A DNA stretch of 29,285 nucleotides from Ruminococcaceae bacterium UBA5396 (lineage in GTDB: Bacteria > Bacillota > Clostridia > Oscillospirales > Acutalibacteraceae), in NCBI GenBank assembly GCA_002410715.1, contig DHOG01000089.1, positions 15,782 to 45,066 of the forward strand, read 5' to 3'. A model generated the notes under the pieces. It ran no database searches. It was given only the letters and a program-made list of their open reading frames with translations, and was not told the DNA's origin. Within the stretch, counting starts at the first letter, position 1. Each line of letters opens with the position of its first letter. A program made the position numbers and the translations under genes. Positions 9,158-16,686 of this stretch are shown here, in pieces.

Positions 9158-9784
9158 TTGGCTGAACAGATTTTTCCTACAAAAGGGAATTTAATAAATT
9201 CAAAAAAATCACTCGATCTTGCCAAGGTAGGCTTCGAGCTTCTTGACAGAAAGCGAAATATCATTGTCCGCGAAATGATGGTGCTAATTGATCGGGCTGC
9301 CTCAATTCAGGAACAAATTGACAACTGCTATGAACAGGCATACCTGGCGCTGCAGCGCGCTCACGTTGCCCATGGAGTAGTGGATGATATTGCGGAATCT
9401 GTACCGATCGAGACGGGCATTTCTCTTAATTCGCGCAGCGTTATGGGGGTTGAAATTCCGGTTTTAAGCCTTGATCCGCAGCCCGTTGAGCTTTCGTATG
9501 GCTTTATGTTTTCCAGCGCACTTTTGGACGAGGCGTATATCAAATTTGAAAAAGTAAAAAGGCTGACTGCAGAGCTTGCTGAAGTAGAAAATAGCGTTTA
9601 TCGTCTTGCAACCGCGATTAATAAAACGCAAAAACGTGCAAATGCACTTAAAAATATTATTATCCCGCGCTTGTCCGGTACAGTTAAAGCCATAACCGAT
9701 TCACTTGAAGAAAAGGAACGTGAAGATTTCTCAAGGTTAAAAGTAATAAAGATGCAAAAACACACAGGTGAAAAGAAGAAATAG
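9158..9784 (+). CDS. ntpD: V-type ATPase subunit D (central rotor)
   Basis: A 208-residue mostly helical protein of the subunit D family. An N-terminal helix begins after FPTKGNLINSKKSLDLAKVG and a C-terminal helix contains TINKTQKRANAL-like sequence (here INKTQKRANALKNIIIPRL). The two form the antiparallel coiled coil that rotates inside A3B3. The start is TTG 9158: a ribosome-binding-like GAGTGGTG at 9143-9150 precedes it, and the nearby ATG at 9141 is in another frame. It is the last gene of the ATPase operon, since a terminator-like hairpin and a new promoter follow. The lysine-rich C-terminus (about the last 12 residues) is unremarkable for the family. Confidence 0.93.
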   Translation: MAEQIFPTKGNLINSKKSLDLAKVGFELLDRKRNIIVREMMVLIDRAASIQEQIDNCYEQAYLALQRAHVAHGVVDDIAESVPIETGISLNSRSVMGVEIPVLSLDPQPVELSYGFMFSSALLDEAYIKFEKVKRLTAELAEVENSVYRLATAINKTQKRANALKNIIIPRLSGTVKAITDSLEEKEREDFSRLKVIKMQKHTGEKKK

Positions 9785-9850
9785 GGCAGGAAGACATTCA
9801 CTTAAGCAGTTAGATCAAGATTTTATGACAGCACGTATTACAAGTGCAAT

Positions 9851-9901
9851 GGGAATCTTACTTTACAGGCATTTATAGGACTTTTTTGTGATTCCCTTTT
9901 T
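9851..9901 (+). terminator. Probable intrinsic terminator of the V-ATPase operon
   Basis: GGGAATC at 9851-9857 pairs with GATTCCC at 9890-9896, followed directly by TTTTT (9897-9901). The loop is long (32 bases), so the hairpin is weaker than usual, but its position fits the end of the operon. Confidence 0.5.
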
Positions 9902-9911
9902 CATATATTGA

Positions 9912-9920
9912 TGATATAAT
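9912..9920 (+). promoter_or_regulatory. Extended -10 promoter of the PHP phosphatase gene
   Basis: TGATATAAT is an extended -10 element (TGn followed by a perfect TATAAT at 9915-9920). No good -35 hexamer is seen at 16-18 bases upstream, as is usual for extended -10 promoters. It lies between the ATPase terminator and the PHP gene. Confidence 0.45.
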
Positions 9921-9976
9921 ATGAAGAAAATGTTTAGATTAGGTCTCTATCAGAAATAAGGGCGGTATTATCACGA

Positions 9977-10786
9977 ATGAATAGTAATTGTCTGGTCGAT
10001 TTTCATATGCATACCGAGTATTCGCCGGATTCAGATGCATCAATGGCATCAATTTGTAATGCCGCTGTAAAAGCGGGGCTGCAGCGAATCGCAATCACCG
10101 ATCATGTGGAGATTCCGGCGTTATTCGCAGATGGGTATGATCGCACCGCTGCACTGTCTTTTGCGCAGGCGGGTGGAATGCAACTTTTGTTTAAAAATAA
10201 GCTGCAGATTGAGCGTGGAATCGAGCTGGGTGAGCCGCTACACGATCTGGAAAAAGCAGAGCAATTTCTTGCTTCCCATAAATTTGATTTTGTTCTGGGT
10301 TCCCTGCATAACCTGAAGAATGACACAGATTTTTACCATTATGATTTTACAAATGTTGAAATCCGTCCATTAATGAACCGATATTTTGACGAGGTTTTAG
10401 ATATGGTGCGTTGGGGAAAATTCCACTCACTGGCGCATTTGACATATCCTTTTCGATATTTTCCTGATCAATCGTATGCTGCAGACTACAGCCCGTGGCA
10501 GGATTCGATTGATTCGATATTCCGTACACTCGCCCAAAAAGGAATTGCCCTAGAAATCAATACATCAGGCTTACGCCAGCCCATGCAAAAAACTTTACCG
10601 GATCTTCCGCTGATCTGCCGTTTCAGGGAACTTGGTGGTGAAATGGTTACCGTGGGATCCGATGCACATTTTCCAAAGGATGTAGGGAGTAATATTATTG
10701 ATGGGATTCAGATCGCAAAGCAGGCTGGATTCCGGCATATTGCAGTCTTTCATAAAGGGAAGTTAGAAATGTTGCCAATTGAATAG
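9977..10786 (+). CDS. PHP-domain phosphatase, histidinol-phosphatase (HisJ/HisK) family
   Basis: A 269-residue metal-dependent phosphoesterase of the PHP superfamily. The metal-binding motifs are in order: HMH at 10-12 within FHMHTEYSPDS, ITDH with Asp42-His43, ERGIELGE, GSLHN, EINTSGLR, and the C-terminal GSDAHFP. This set and length match the HisJ/HisK group that removes phosphate from L-histidinol phosphate. No other histidine-biosynthesis gene is nearby, so the substrate is uncertain and the protein could act on another small phosphate ester. The start is ATG 9977, with GGGCGG about 11 bases upstream. It has its own promoter and precedes the Lrp-type regulator by 43 bases. Confidence 0.8.
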   Translation: MNSNCLVDFHMHTEYSPDSDASMASICNAAVKAGLQRIAITDHVEIPALFADGYDRTAALSFAQAGGMQLLFKNKLQIERGIELGEPLHDLEKAEQFLASHKFDFVLGSLHNLKNDTDFYHYDFTNVEIRPLMNRYFDEVLDMVRWGKFHSLAHLTYPFRYFPDQSYAADYSPWQDSIDSIFRTLAQKGIALEINTSGLRQPMQKTLPDLPLICRFRELGGEMVTVGSDAHFPKDVGSNIIDGIQIAKQAGFRHIAVFHKGKLEMLPIE

Positions 10787-10829
10787 GTCGATTTCATTCA
10801 AATTACTTATATAAAAGGAGCTTTGGAAA

Positions 10830-11303
10830 ATGGATAAACTACTCAAATTGCTGGATAGCAATGCCCGTTTGACAAATACGCAGCTTGCAGTCATGCTTGG
10901 CTGTTCGGAAAAGGAAGTTTCGGATCATATTGCAGAATGGGAACGCGACGGCGTAATACGCGGATTTAAAGCGATTATTGACTGGGAACGTACCGACCGC
11001 GCTTACGTTACAGCTTTGATTGAACTTCGTGTTACGCCAAAACGTGATCTTGGTTTCGAAGGGATTGCCGAAACCATCATGCGTTTTGAAGAGGTTGAAA
11101 GCGTTTATCTTATGTCCGGTGGATATGACCTTGCTGTTATCGTTAGCGGTCAGACGTTCAAGGACATCGCTATGTTTGTAGCAAAACGTCTGTCCACACT
11201 TGATTCTGTGCTGTCAACCGCTACGCATTTCGTGCTGCGCCGTTATAAAGACAGCGGCGTATTGTTCCTTGGAGAGGAAAAGGATGAGAGAGGGGTTCTA
11301 TAA
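10830..11303 (+). CDS. Lrp/AsnC family transcriptional regulator
   Basis: A 157-residue protein with an N-terminal winged helix-turn-helix (about residues 3-50, containing LTNTQLAVMLGCSEKEVSDHIAEW, split here as LTNTQLAVMLG and SEKEVSDHI) and a C-terminal ligand-sensing RAM domain (about 60-145), which shows the alternating hydrophobic strands around MRFEEVESVYLMSGGYDLAVIV. Family members bind amino acids and act as dimers or octamers. AAGGAG at 10815-10820 places the start at ATG 10830. Only 4 bases separate its stop from the aminotransferase start, so the two genes are surely cotranscribed, and the aminotransferase substrate is a natural candidate ligand (inference). Confidence 0.9.
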   Translation: MDKLLKLLDSNARLTNTQLAVMLGCSEKEVSDHIAEWERDGVIRGFKAIIDWERTDRAYVTALIELRVTPKRDLGFEGIAETIMRFEEVESVYLMSGGYDLAVIVSGQTFKDIAMFVAKRLSTLDSVLSTATHFVLRRYKDSGVLFLGEEKDERGVL

Positions 11304-11307
11304 TTAG

Positions 11308-12483
11308 ATGAGTTATCGGATAAGGCTGAATAAAACTCTGGAACAGCTCAAACCCTCAGGAATCCGCCGGTTTTTTGATATCGCCTGTGAAATGGATGAT
11401 GTGATTTCGCTTTCGATTGGTGAGCCGGATTTCTCAACGCCATGGCATATCCGTGAAGAAGGGATCAACTCACTTGAGAACGGAAAAACATGGTATACGC
11501 CCAATGCGGGATTGGCAAAACTGAGGGAGGGTATCGCAAATTACACCGAAAGGCATAAGGGACTGTGCTATGATCCCCAAAAAGAGATATTGGTTACGGT
11601 TGGGGGGAGTGAGGCGATTGATCTTGGACTTCGCTCGCTGATAGAGCCGGGGGATGAAGTGCTGATCCCGGAGCCAAGCTTTGTATGCTACAGTCCGCTT
11701 ACCGAAATGGCAGGAGGAATCCCTGTTCCCATTGTTACAAAAGCGGAGGATGCGTTCAGACTTACACCCGACGCATTGCGCGCCGCGATTACGCCGCGTA
11801 CCCGTGTATTGATTATGCCGTTTCCCAACAATCCAACCGGAGGGGTTATGCGCCGCGAGCATCTTGAACAGATTGCCAAGGTGTTGATAGAGACGGATGT
11901 TTTTGTTGTTTCTGACGAGATTTACGGCGAATTAACATATGGCGACAGCGCCCACGTCAGCATTGCATCCATTGACGGTATGCAGGAGCGTACCATGCTG
12001 ATCAGCGGTTTTTCCAAAGCATTTGCCATGACCGGTTGGAGATTGGGTTATGCCTGCGGCCCAAGTGAGTTGATGGAGCAGGTAATAAAGCTGCATCAGT
12101 ATGCCTTGATGTGTGCGCCGACTACATCTCAGTATGCCGCAATTGAAGCGATGGAACACGGTGACGCCGATGTGGAAGAAATGCGCGCAGAATATGATAT
12201 CCGGCGGCGTTACATTGTAGATCGCCTGTGCGGAATGGGACTTACCTGCTTTGAACCGGAGGGCGCATTTTATGTATTCCCGTCGGTTGCGATTACAGGT
12301 CTCACCTCCGAAGAATTCTGCCAAAGGCTGCTCAAAGAAAAATGCGTGGCTGTTATTCCCGGGACAGCCTTCGGAGACAGCGGTGAGGGGTTTGTTCGCA
12401 TATCCTACTGCTATTCCCTAAAGCATATTACCGAAGCAATGGATCGTATTGAGCAGTTTGTAGAGAATTACAAGCGTACATAG
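11308..12483 (+). CDS. Class I/II pyridoxal-phosphate aminotransferase
   Basis: A 391-residue fold-type I aminotransferase. Features in order: SLSIGEPDFSTP near the N-terminus, YTPNAGLAKLREGIA, the cofactor-contacting MPFPNNPTGG, VSDEIYGELTY (Asp that binds the pyridine nitrogen, Tyr), Lys237 in SGFSKAFAMTGWRLGY (Schiff base), and FVRISYC near the end, whose Arg binds the substrate carboxylate. This is the aspartate/aromatic/PatA-like subgroup; the exact amino acid cannot be fixed from sequence. It is translationally close to the Lrp-type regulator (4 bases) and is followed by ispE 10 bases later. Confidence 0.9.
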   Translation: MSYRIRLNKTLEQLKPSGIRRFFDIACEMDDVISLSIGEPDFSTPWHIREEGINSLENGKTWYTPNAGLAKLREGIANYTERHKGLCYDPQKEILVTVGGSEAIDLGLRSLIEPGDEVLIPEPSFVCYSPLTEMAGGIPVPIVTKAEDAFRLTPDALRAAITPRTRVLIMPFPNNPTGGVMRREHLEQIAKVLIETDVFVVSDEIYGELTYGDSAHVSIASIDGMQERTMLISGFSKAFAMTGWRLGYACGPSELMEQVIKLHQYALMCAPTTSQYAAIEAMEHGDADVEEMRAEYDIRRRYIVDRLCGMGLTCFEPEGAFYVFPSVAITGLTSEEFCQRLLKEKCVAVIPGTAFGDSGEGFVRISYCYSLKHITEAMDRIEQFVENYKRT

Positions 12484-12493
12484 GGGTGGTATA

Positions 12494-13351
12494 TTGATTC
12501 GTGCAAGTGCTCCCGCTAAGATCAATCTTTCTCTTGAAGTAGTCGGACGAAGGGAAGACGGTTATCACCTCATACACTCAGTCATGCAGGCCATTTCAAT
12601 CCGTGAAACGATTGAAATCAGCAAACGCAGCCAACCGGGAATTTGCCTGACTGTTATTGGAGCAGATGTTCGTGCTGATCAGAATAATACCGCTTATCGT
12701 GCCGCGTCCGCTTTTTTTGAGAAAACCGGGTTAGGTGAAATTGGACTTGATATAAAGCTGATCAAACAGGTTCCGGTTGGAGCGGGGCTTGGGGGCGGCA
12801 GCGCTGATGCTGCAGCGGTTCTGGTGGCTCTTAATGAGCGTGCAAATACAGGACTTTCTGTAGAAGAGCTTTGCGAAATCGGGGCGCTTGTCGGTGCGGA
12901 TGTTCCTTTCTGCATCATGGGTGGTACAGCCTTGGCTACAGGAACCGGTACCACATTGCATAGACTATCCCCTATGCCTGACTGCTTCATCGTGATTGCA
13001 AAGCCTGTCCAAAGCGTATCTACGGCAGAGGCTTACAGACTGATTGATGATGCGGAAATATTGCCCCGGGGATTTTTGATGGAGGATGTTATCAAGTCTG
13101 ACATTAAGACGATTGCTGGCAGCTTATCAAACGATTTCGATTCCGTAATAAAGCTTTCGGGCGTTGAAGATATAAAACGCATTATGCGACTTTGCTGTGC
13201 GCTGGGCTGCCAAATGACTGGCAGCGGTTCTGCCGTATATGCTCTTTTTGATAAAAAAGATGCAGCGACCCGATGTTACAATGAACTGCTGAAACATTAT
13301 AGAAATGTGTTTCTATGCAAACCGGACATGGAAGGCGCAAGAACAGAATAA
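12494..13351 (+). CDS. ispE: 4-diphosphocytidyl-2-C-methyl-D-erythritol kinase
   Basis: A 285-residue GHMP-family kinase. IspE phosphorylates the 2-hydroxyl of CDP-methylerythritol in the non-mevalonate isoprenoid pathway. The N-terminal APAKINLSLEVVGRREDGYH is the IspE hallmark, and the ATP-binding glycine loop PVGAGLGGGSADAAA lies at 94-108. The third GHMP motif is near the C-terminus (QMTGSGSAVYALF). The start is TTG 12494, preceded by GGGGTGG at 12483-12489; the MIRASAPAKIN start matches homologues. It is the last gene of the lrp-aminotransferase-ispE run, and the hairpin that ends this run overlaps the spoIIR start region. Confidence 0.95.
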   Translation: MIRASAPAKINLSLEVVGRREDGYHLIHSVMQAISIRETIEISKRSQPGICLTVIGADVRADQNNTAYRAASAFFEKTGLGEIGLDIKLIKQVPVGAGLGGGSADAAAVLVALNERANTGLSVEELCEIGALVGADVPFCIMGGTALATGTGTTLHRLSPMPDCFIVIAKPVQSVSTAEAYRLIDDAEILPRGFLMEDVIKSDIKTIAGSLSNDFDSVIKLSGVEDIKRIMRLCCALGCQMTGSGSAVYALFDKKDAATRCYNELLKHYRNVFLCKPDMEGARTE

Positions 13352-13383
13352 AAAATAGAAAATAGAGTATATTTTGAATAAAT

Positions 13384-13414
13384 TTGATTAAAACTAAAAA
13401 ATTCCGCCTATAAT
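13384..13414 (+). promoter_or_regulatory. Candidate spoIIR promoter, -10 inside the terminator 5' arm
   Basis: A perfect TATAAT lies at 13409-13414. A TTGATT at 13384-13389 lies 19 bases upstream, a poor sigma-A fit. The same bases can be read as a forespore-type element, GATTA (13386-13390), 15 bases, then GCCTATAAT (13406-13414), which partly matches the sigma-F pattern GywTA / GgnnAnAnT. Either way the start would fall near 13420, in the loop of the hairpin. Which sigma factor uses it, if any, is not settled by sequence. Confidence 0.4.
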
Positions 13415-13454
13415 CCGTTTGAATCAACAACATAAACGGAAAGGCGGATTTTTT
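13403..13454 (+). terminator. Intrinsic terminator overlapping the spoIIR start region
   Basis: An outer stem of 7 bp (13403-13409 with 13442-13448) and an inner stem of 7 bp (13414-13420 with 13434-13440) enclose a 13-base loop. The 5' arm carries a 4-base bulge, ATAA (13410-13413), against a single A. TTTTTT at 13449-13454 follows and ends directly before the spoIIR ATG. A run of A's at 13396-13401 mirrors the T-tract, so it could work in both directions. It should end transcripts coming from ispE. Confidence 0.7.
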
Positions 13455-14096
13455 ATGCATAATAAAACAGAGTTACGTACGCCTATGACAATTAAGCTAT
13501 TGCGTGCTGTTGCAGCTGCACTTGTATTATCGCTCGCAATCTCTCTCTGTGGATTTACCGGTGAATGCAACGAAATACGCGAAAGGGTTTTAAGACTTCA
13601 TGTTCTGGCCAACTCGAATACAAAAGAAGACCAACAGCTAAAATTAAAGGTAAGAGACACGGTTACAGAAACTGCGGCGGGACTGTTCGATACCGCGGCA
13701 GATGAAGGGGAGGCGCTTGAACAGGCCAAAGCCAAGCTGCCGATAATTGAAGCGGCAGCTCAGCAAAGAGTCTATCAAGAGGGATATGATTATACTGTGA
13801 AGGCAGAATTATGTGAAATGTACTTCACAACTCGGCATTATGACACCGTGACGCTTCCTGCTGGAATCTATGATGCGTTGCGTATTACAATCGGAAATGG
13901 TAAAGGTAAAAACTGGTGGTGCGTTGTGTTCCCACCGTTGTGTGTTTCTGCTGCAACCCAAGCAAAAGAAATATCTGACGTACTTGAACCGGAGCAGGAG
14001 GAAATTGTAACAAAACCTGAAAAATATGAAGTCCGGTTTAAAATCGTAGAAATATTTGAAGATATCTGCAACTGTTTTCGAGGCTGGTTTGGATAA
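13455..14096 (+). CDS. spoIIR: Stage II sporulation protein R (SpoIIR)
   Basis: A 213-residue secreted protein. In Bacillus, SpoIIR is made in the forespore and crosses to the intermembrane space, where it triggers SpoIIGA to process pro-sigma-E in the mother cell. Diagnostic here are LRLHVLANSNTKEDQQLKLK (about 50-70) and GKGKNWWCVVFPPLCV, both family hallmarks. An N-terminal hydrophobic segment (about residues 14-34, after several basic residues) is the likely export signal. The start is ATG 13455, because GGAAAGGCGG at 13438-13447 is 7 bases upstream. An in-frame ATG at 13419 lies within the hairpin and has no ribosome-binding site. A strong bidirectional terminator follows. Its presence implies an endospore-forming lineage. 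Confidence 0.95.
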   Translation: MHNKTELRTPMTIKLLRAVAAALVLSLAISLCGFTGECNEIRERVLRLHVLANSNTKEDQQLKLKVRDTVTETAAGLFDTAADEGEALEQAKAKLPIIEAAAQQRVYQEGYDYTVKAELCEMYFTTRHYDTVTLPAGIYDALRITIGNGKGKNWWCVVFPPLCVSAATQAKEISDVLEPEQEEIVTKPEKYEVRFKIVEIFEDICNCFRGWFG

Positions 14097-14126
14097 ACCT
14101 TACTCTAACGTAATAGAAAAATTGGT

Positions 14127-14172
14127 AAAAAGCTCCGTACTTTTCCCATTATGAAAGGTACGGAGCTTTTTT
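14127..14172. terminator. Bidirectional terminator between spoIIR and iscU
   Basis: A 19-bp stem with one G-U pair, 14127-14145 with 14153-14171, around a 7-base loop. The outer part is A-rich on the left and T-rich on the right (AAAAAGCTCCGTAC / GTACGGAGCTTTTTT), so it works for spoIIR on the plus strand and for iscU on the minus strand. Confidence 0.88.
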
Positions 14173-14190
14173 GTCTAGCCAAAGAGTTTT

Positions 14191-14631
14191 TTATTCAAGT
14201 TTACAGGCTTCCTCATGCGGGTCTGCAAGTTTTCCGACAATCGGGGTAGGATCTACTCCCTGTCTGCGGTAATAATCTGCAATCGCAGCTTTGATGGACT
14301 GCTCGGCAAGAACCGAACAGTGTATTTTATTTTGGGGAAGTCCCCCAAGTGCTTCAACAACCGCTTTATTTGAAAGCTTCAAGGCTTCCTTTATGGTTTT
14401 ACCCATAATCATTTCGGTTGCAATCGAGCTGGTTGCAATTGCAGAACCGCAGCCAAATGTTTTGAACTTAACATCTGAAATACGTTCGTCTTTCACCTTA
14501 ATATACATTTTCATAATATCGCCGCATTTGGCGTTGCCAATTTCACCGATACCGTCGGCATCTTCAATTTCTCCGACATTGCGTGGATTTGTGAAGTGTT
14601 CCATTACCATTTCGCTATAGTATTGTGCCAT
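14191..14631 (-). CDS. iscU: Fe-S cluster assembly scaffold IscU/NifU-like
   Basis: A 146-residue scaffold on which Fe-S clusters are built with sulfur from the neighbouring cysteine desulfurase. The cluster ligands are all present: Cys36 and Asp38 in NAKCGD, Cys61 in FGCGSA, and His104-Cys105 in KIHCSVLAEQ. This is the IscU-type set (equivalent to Cys, Asp, Cys, His, Cys), not the SUF-type SufU pattern. The C-terminal tail, about residues 120-146, extends past the minimal IscU domain as in many Clostridia. On the minus strand it follows nifS by 55 bases; the ribosome-binding site AGAAGGA precedes its ATG. No iscR, hscA/B or ferredoxin gene is nearby. Confidence 0.95.
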   Translation of the reverse strand: MAQYYSEMVMEHFTNPRNVGEIEDADGIGEIGNAKCGDIMKMYIKVKDERISDVKFKTFGCGSAIATSSIATEMIMGKTIKEALKLSNKAVVEALGGLPQNKIHCSVLAEQSIKAAIADYYRRQGVDPTPIVGKLADPHEEACKLE

Positions 14632-14686
14632 TTTATGTCCTTCTTCCTATAAAATTGCTATCATATTTAAATGGTTAGACTACAAT

Positions 14687-15877
14687 CTACTCATATTTTT
14701 CGCCTTTGATTATTTTTTCCCATACCGGTGATATTTCTCGAAGACGCTTAATAATCGGAGGTATCACTTCCAACAGAATGTCCACCTCTTCATCGGTTGT
14801 TTCATTGGATATCGTAAGTCTCAATGAACCGTGTGCAATTGCATGGGGCAGACCGATTGAAAGTAAAACATGGCTTGGATCAAGGGAGCCGGATGTACAT
14901 GCAGAGCCCGACGATGCGCAAACACCTTGGAAATCAAGCAATAACAGAAGGCTTTCGCCCTCAACCCCCTCAAAGCTTATATTCACATTTCCCGGAAGTC
15001 TTTTTATCGGATCACCGTTGAGACGGCAACGCTCGACACTTGAGAGCAGACCGGATATCAGTCTTTCACGCTTAGAAATCAGAGAAGGAGCGGTGTTTTC
15101 AATATTATCGCATGTTATTTTAAGTGCATGGGCAAGACCGACAATACTTGCAGTGTTTTCTGTTCCTGCGCGCCTTCCTTTTTCCTGCGCACCGCCCTCG
15201 ATTAGGCTTGCAAATCGTATTCCCCTACGAATCAGCAGAGCCCCAATGCCTTTCGGACCATGGAATTTATGAGCGGACAATGAAAGCATGTCAATGTTCA
15301 TTCCGGAAAAATCAACGGGGACATGGCCGACGGCTTGAACAGCATCGGTATGGAACAAAACGCCCTTCTCACGGCAGACAGCACCAATCTCAGGAATCGG
15401 CTGGATGGTACCGATTTCGTTATTTGCAAACATAATTGTAACCAGTGCAGTATCGGGACGGATGGCATTTTTCACATCTTCAACCCGTACCAGACCATTC
15501 TCATACACCGGTAGCAGTGTTATTTCATACCCCTGCTTTTTAAGCGCATTGAGTGTGTGGAGTACTGCATGGTGTTCAAATACGGTTGATACAATATGCT
15601 TTTTGCCCTTTTTAGCCATAGTCTCGGCAGTCATTCTTATCGCCCAGTTATCCGCTTCGCTTCCTCCGGATGTAAAGAAAACCTCATCAGAACGGCAGTT
15701 AAGATAAGAAGCAACCATGTCCCGTGCTTCATCAACAGCTTGTCGTGCATTTTGTCCAAAACTGTAGAGTGAGGAAGGGTTTCCATATTGCTCGGTCAGG
15801 TAAGGCATCATTTTTTCCAAAACCTGTGGATAAAGCTGAGTTGTTGCAGCGTTATCCGCATATATTAAACGATCCAT
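14687..15877 (-). CDS. nifS: Cysteine desulfurase NifS/IscS-like
   Basis: A 396-residue pyridoxal-phosphate enzyme that takes sulfur from cysteine and passes it to IscU. The cofactor lysine lies in [16 protein letters not shown], and the catalytic cysteine lies in the flexible loop [17 protein letters not shown], which is the group I (NifS/IscS) form. The N-terminus [14 protein letters not shown] is typical. I place the start at ATG 15877; a GTG nine bases further upstream (15886) is in frame but sits only about 3 bases from the AGAAGG-like site. It is separated from rnhA by 146 bases that hold a possible promoter and dyad, so it probably starts its own transcript with iscU. Confidence 0.93.
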   Translation of the reverse strand: MDRLIYADNAATTQLYPQVLEKMMPYLTEQYGNPSSLYSFGQNARQAVDEARDMVASYLNCRSDEVFFTSGGSEADNWAIRMTAETMAKKGKKHIVSTVFEHHAVLHTLNALKKQGYEITLLPVYENGLVRVEDVKNAIRPDTALVTIMFANNEIGTIQPIPEIGAVCREKGVLFHTDAVQAVGHVPVDFSGMNIDMLSLSAHKFHGPKGIGALLIRRGIRFASLIEGGAQEKGRRAGTENTASIVGLAHALKITCDNIENTAPSLISKRERLISGLLSSVERCRLNGDPIKRLPGNVNISFEGVEGESLLLLLDFQGVCASSGSACTSGSLDPSHVLLSIGLPHAIAHGSLRLTISNETTDEEVDILLEVIPPIIKRLREISPVWEKIIKGEKYE

Positions 15878-15955
15878 AAAGATCACCAGCCTTCTTTGAT
15901 CTAAACTTCTATGATTTTACTTTCTAAAATTAATATATACCAATTTAGTGTATTA

Positions 15956-15988
15956 TGCAATAGGAAAATTGCAGATAATTACTGTCAA
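15956..15988 (-). promoter_or_regulatory. Candidate nifS-iscU promoter with overlapping dyad
   Basis: On the minus strand a perfect -35, TTGACA, lies at 15988-15983. At 17 bases spacing there is only a weak -10 (TCCTAT, 3 of 6, 15965-15960). A perfect dyad TGCAAT-N6-ATTGCA (plus strand 15956-15961 and 15968-15973) covers the spacer and this -10, where an operator would be expected. The regulator is unknown; the sequence does not look like the IscR-type sites I know. Confidence 0.3.
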
Positions 15989-16023
15989 TGAAGATATAAT
16001 TTTAGTAGTATTATCGTTTCCTG

Positions 16024-16461
16024 CTATTTATACTTCTGAGCAGATGCCACTGCCAGCTTATCACAGCGTTCATTTTCTTCATGCCCCTCATGGCCCCTAA
16101 CCCATACGAAAGTTACCTTGTGGATGTCGAGCAATGTCAGAAGCTTATCCCATAGGTCGGCATTCAGCGCCGGTTTTTTGTCTGCTTTTCGCCAACCGTT
16201 TCTTTTCCATGAACGTGCCCATCCTTTTTGTATAGAATCAACCACATATTTTGAATCACTGGTAAGTATAACCTCACAGGCTTCGCGCAAAGCAGACAAG
16301 CCTTCGATTACAGCGGTCAGCTCCATACGGTTGTTTGTGGTACTGGGTTCGCCTCCTGTTATTTCCTTTTCACGCCCGTTATAGCGCAAAACAACGCCCC
16401 AGCCGCCTGGTCCGGGATTGCCGGAACATGCACCGTCTGTAAACATTTCAACCTTTTTCAA
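16024..16461 (-). CDS. rnhA: Ribonuclease HI
   Basis: A 145-residue enzyme that cleaves the RNA strand of RNA-DNA hybrids using two metal ions. The active-site residues align with the Escherichia coli enzyme: Asp9 ([11 protein letters not shown]), Glu47 (NNRMELTAV), Asp69 (LTSDSKYV), His124 and Asp134 ([17 protein letters not shown]). Basic handle-region residues [12 protein letters not shown] are present. The start is TTG 16461, supported by AAGGCGGG about 8 bases upstream on the minus strand; the next ATG would remove the first beta-strand. It is divergent from the nucleotidyltransferase-fusion gene. The minus-strand promoter is described separately. Confidence 0.94.
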   Translation of the reverse strand: MKKVEMFTDGACSGNPGPGGWGVVLRYNGREKEITGGEPSTTNNRMELTAVIEGLSALREACEVILTSDSKYVVDSIQKGWARSWKRNGWRKADKKPALNADLWDKLLTLLDIHKVTFVWVRGHEGHEENERCDKLAVASAQKYK

Positions 16462-16561
16462 GTAAACATCCCGCCTTTATATCAGTATTAGGACAACTCT
16501 TCTTTTAGAGAATCGGACTTCGGTGTTTTCAGCTAAAGAAACAACATTCATACACGTACGC

Positions 16562-16590
16562 ATTATATATTAATTTAACCGGATTCACAA
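16562..16590 (-). promoter_or_regulatory. Sigma-A-like promoter of rnhA
   Basis: On the minus strand TTGTGA (16590-16585, 4 of 6) is followed after 17 bases by a perfect TATAAT (16567-16562). The predicted leader is about 95 nt and contains no obvious structure. The rest of the 225-base divergent gap holds no clear plus-strand promoter for the gene at 16687. Confidence 0.6.
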
Positions 16591-16686
16591 GAAAAACCTT
16601 GATTAATTTTAAGCCGAAGGCCTAAACCTACAGTTCGCGGTCAATACTAATCACATGAAAATTGATGCGAAGGGACTGGTTGATTA

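Noticed and set aside
13419..13454. spoIIR start at ATG 13419
   Set aside because: The ATG lies in the hairpin stem without a ribosome-binding site; GGAAAGGCGG fits ATG 13455.
14706..15272. 188-codon plus-strand open frame within nifS
   Set aside because: It is antisense to a well-conserved gene, with no family resemblance; the coding signal is on the minus strand.
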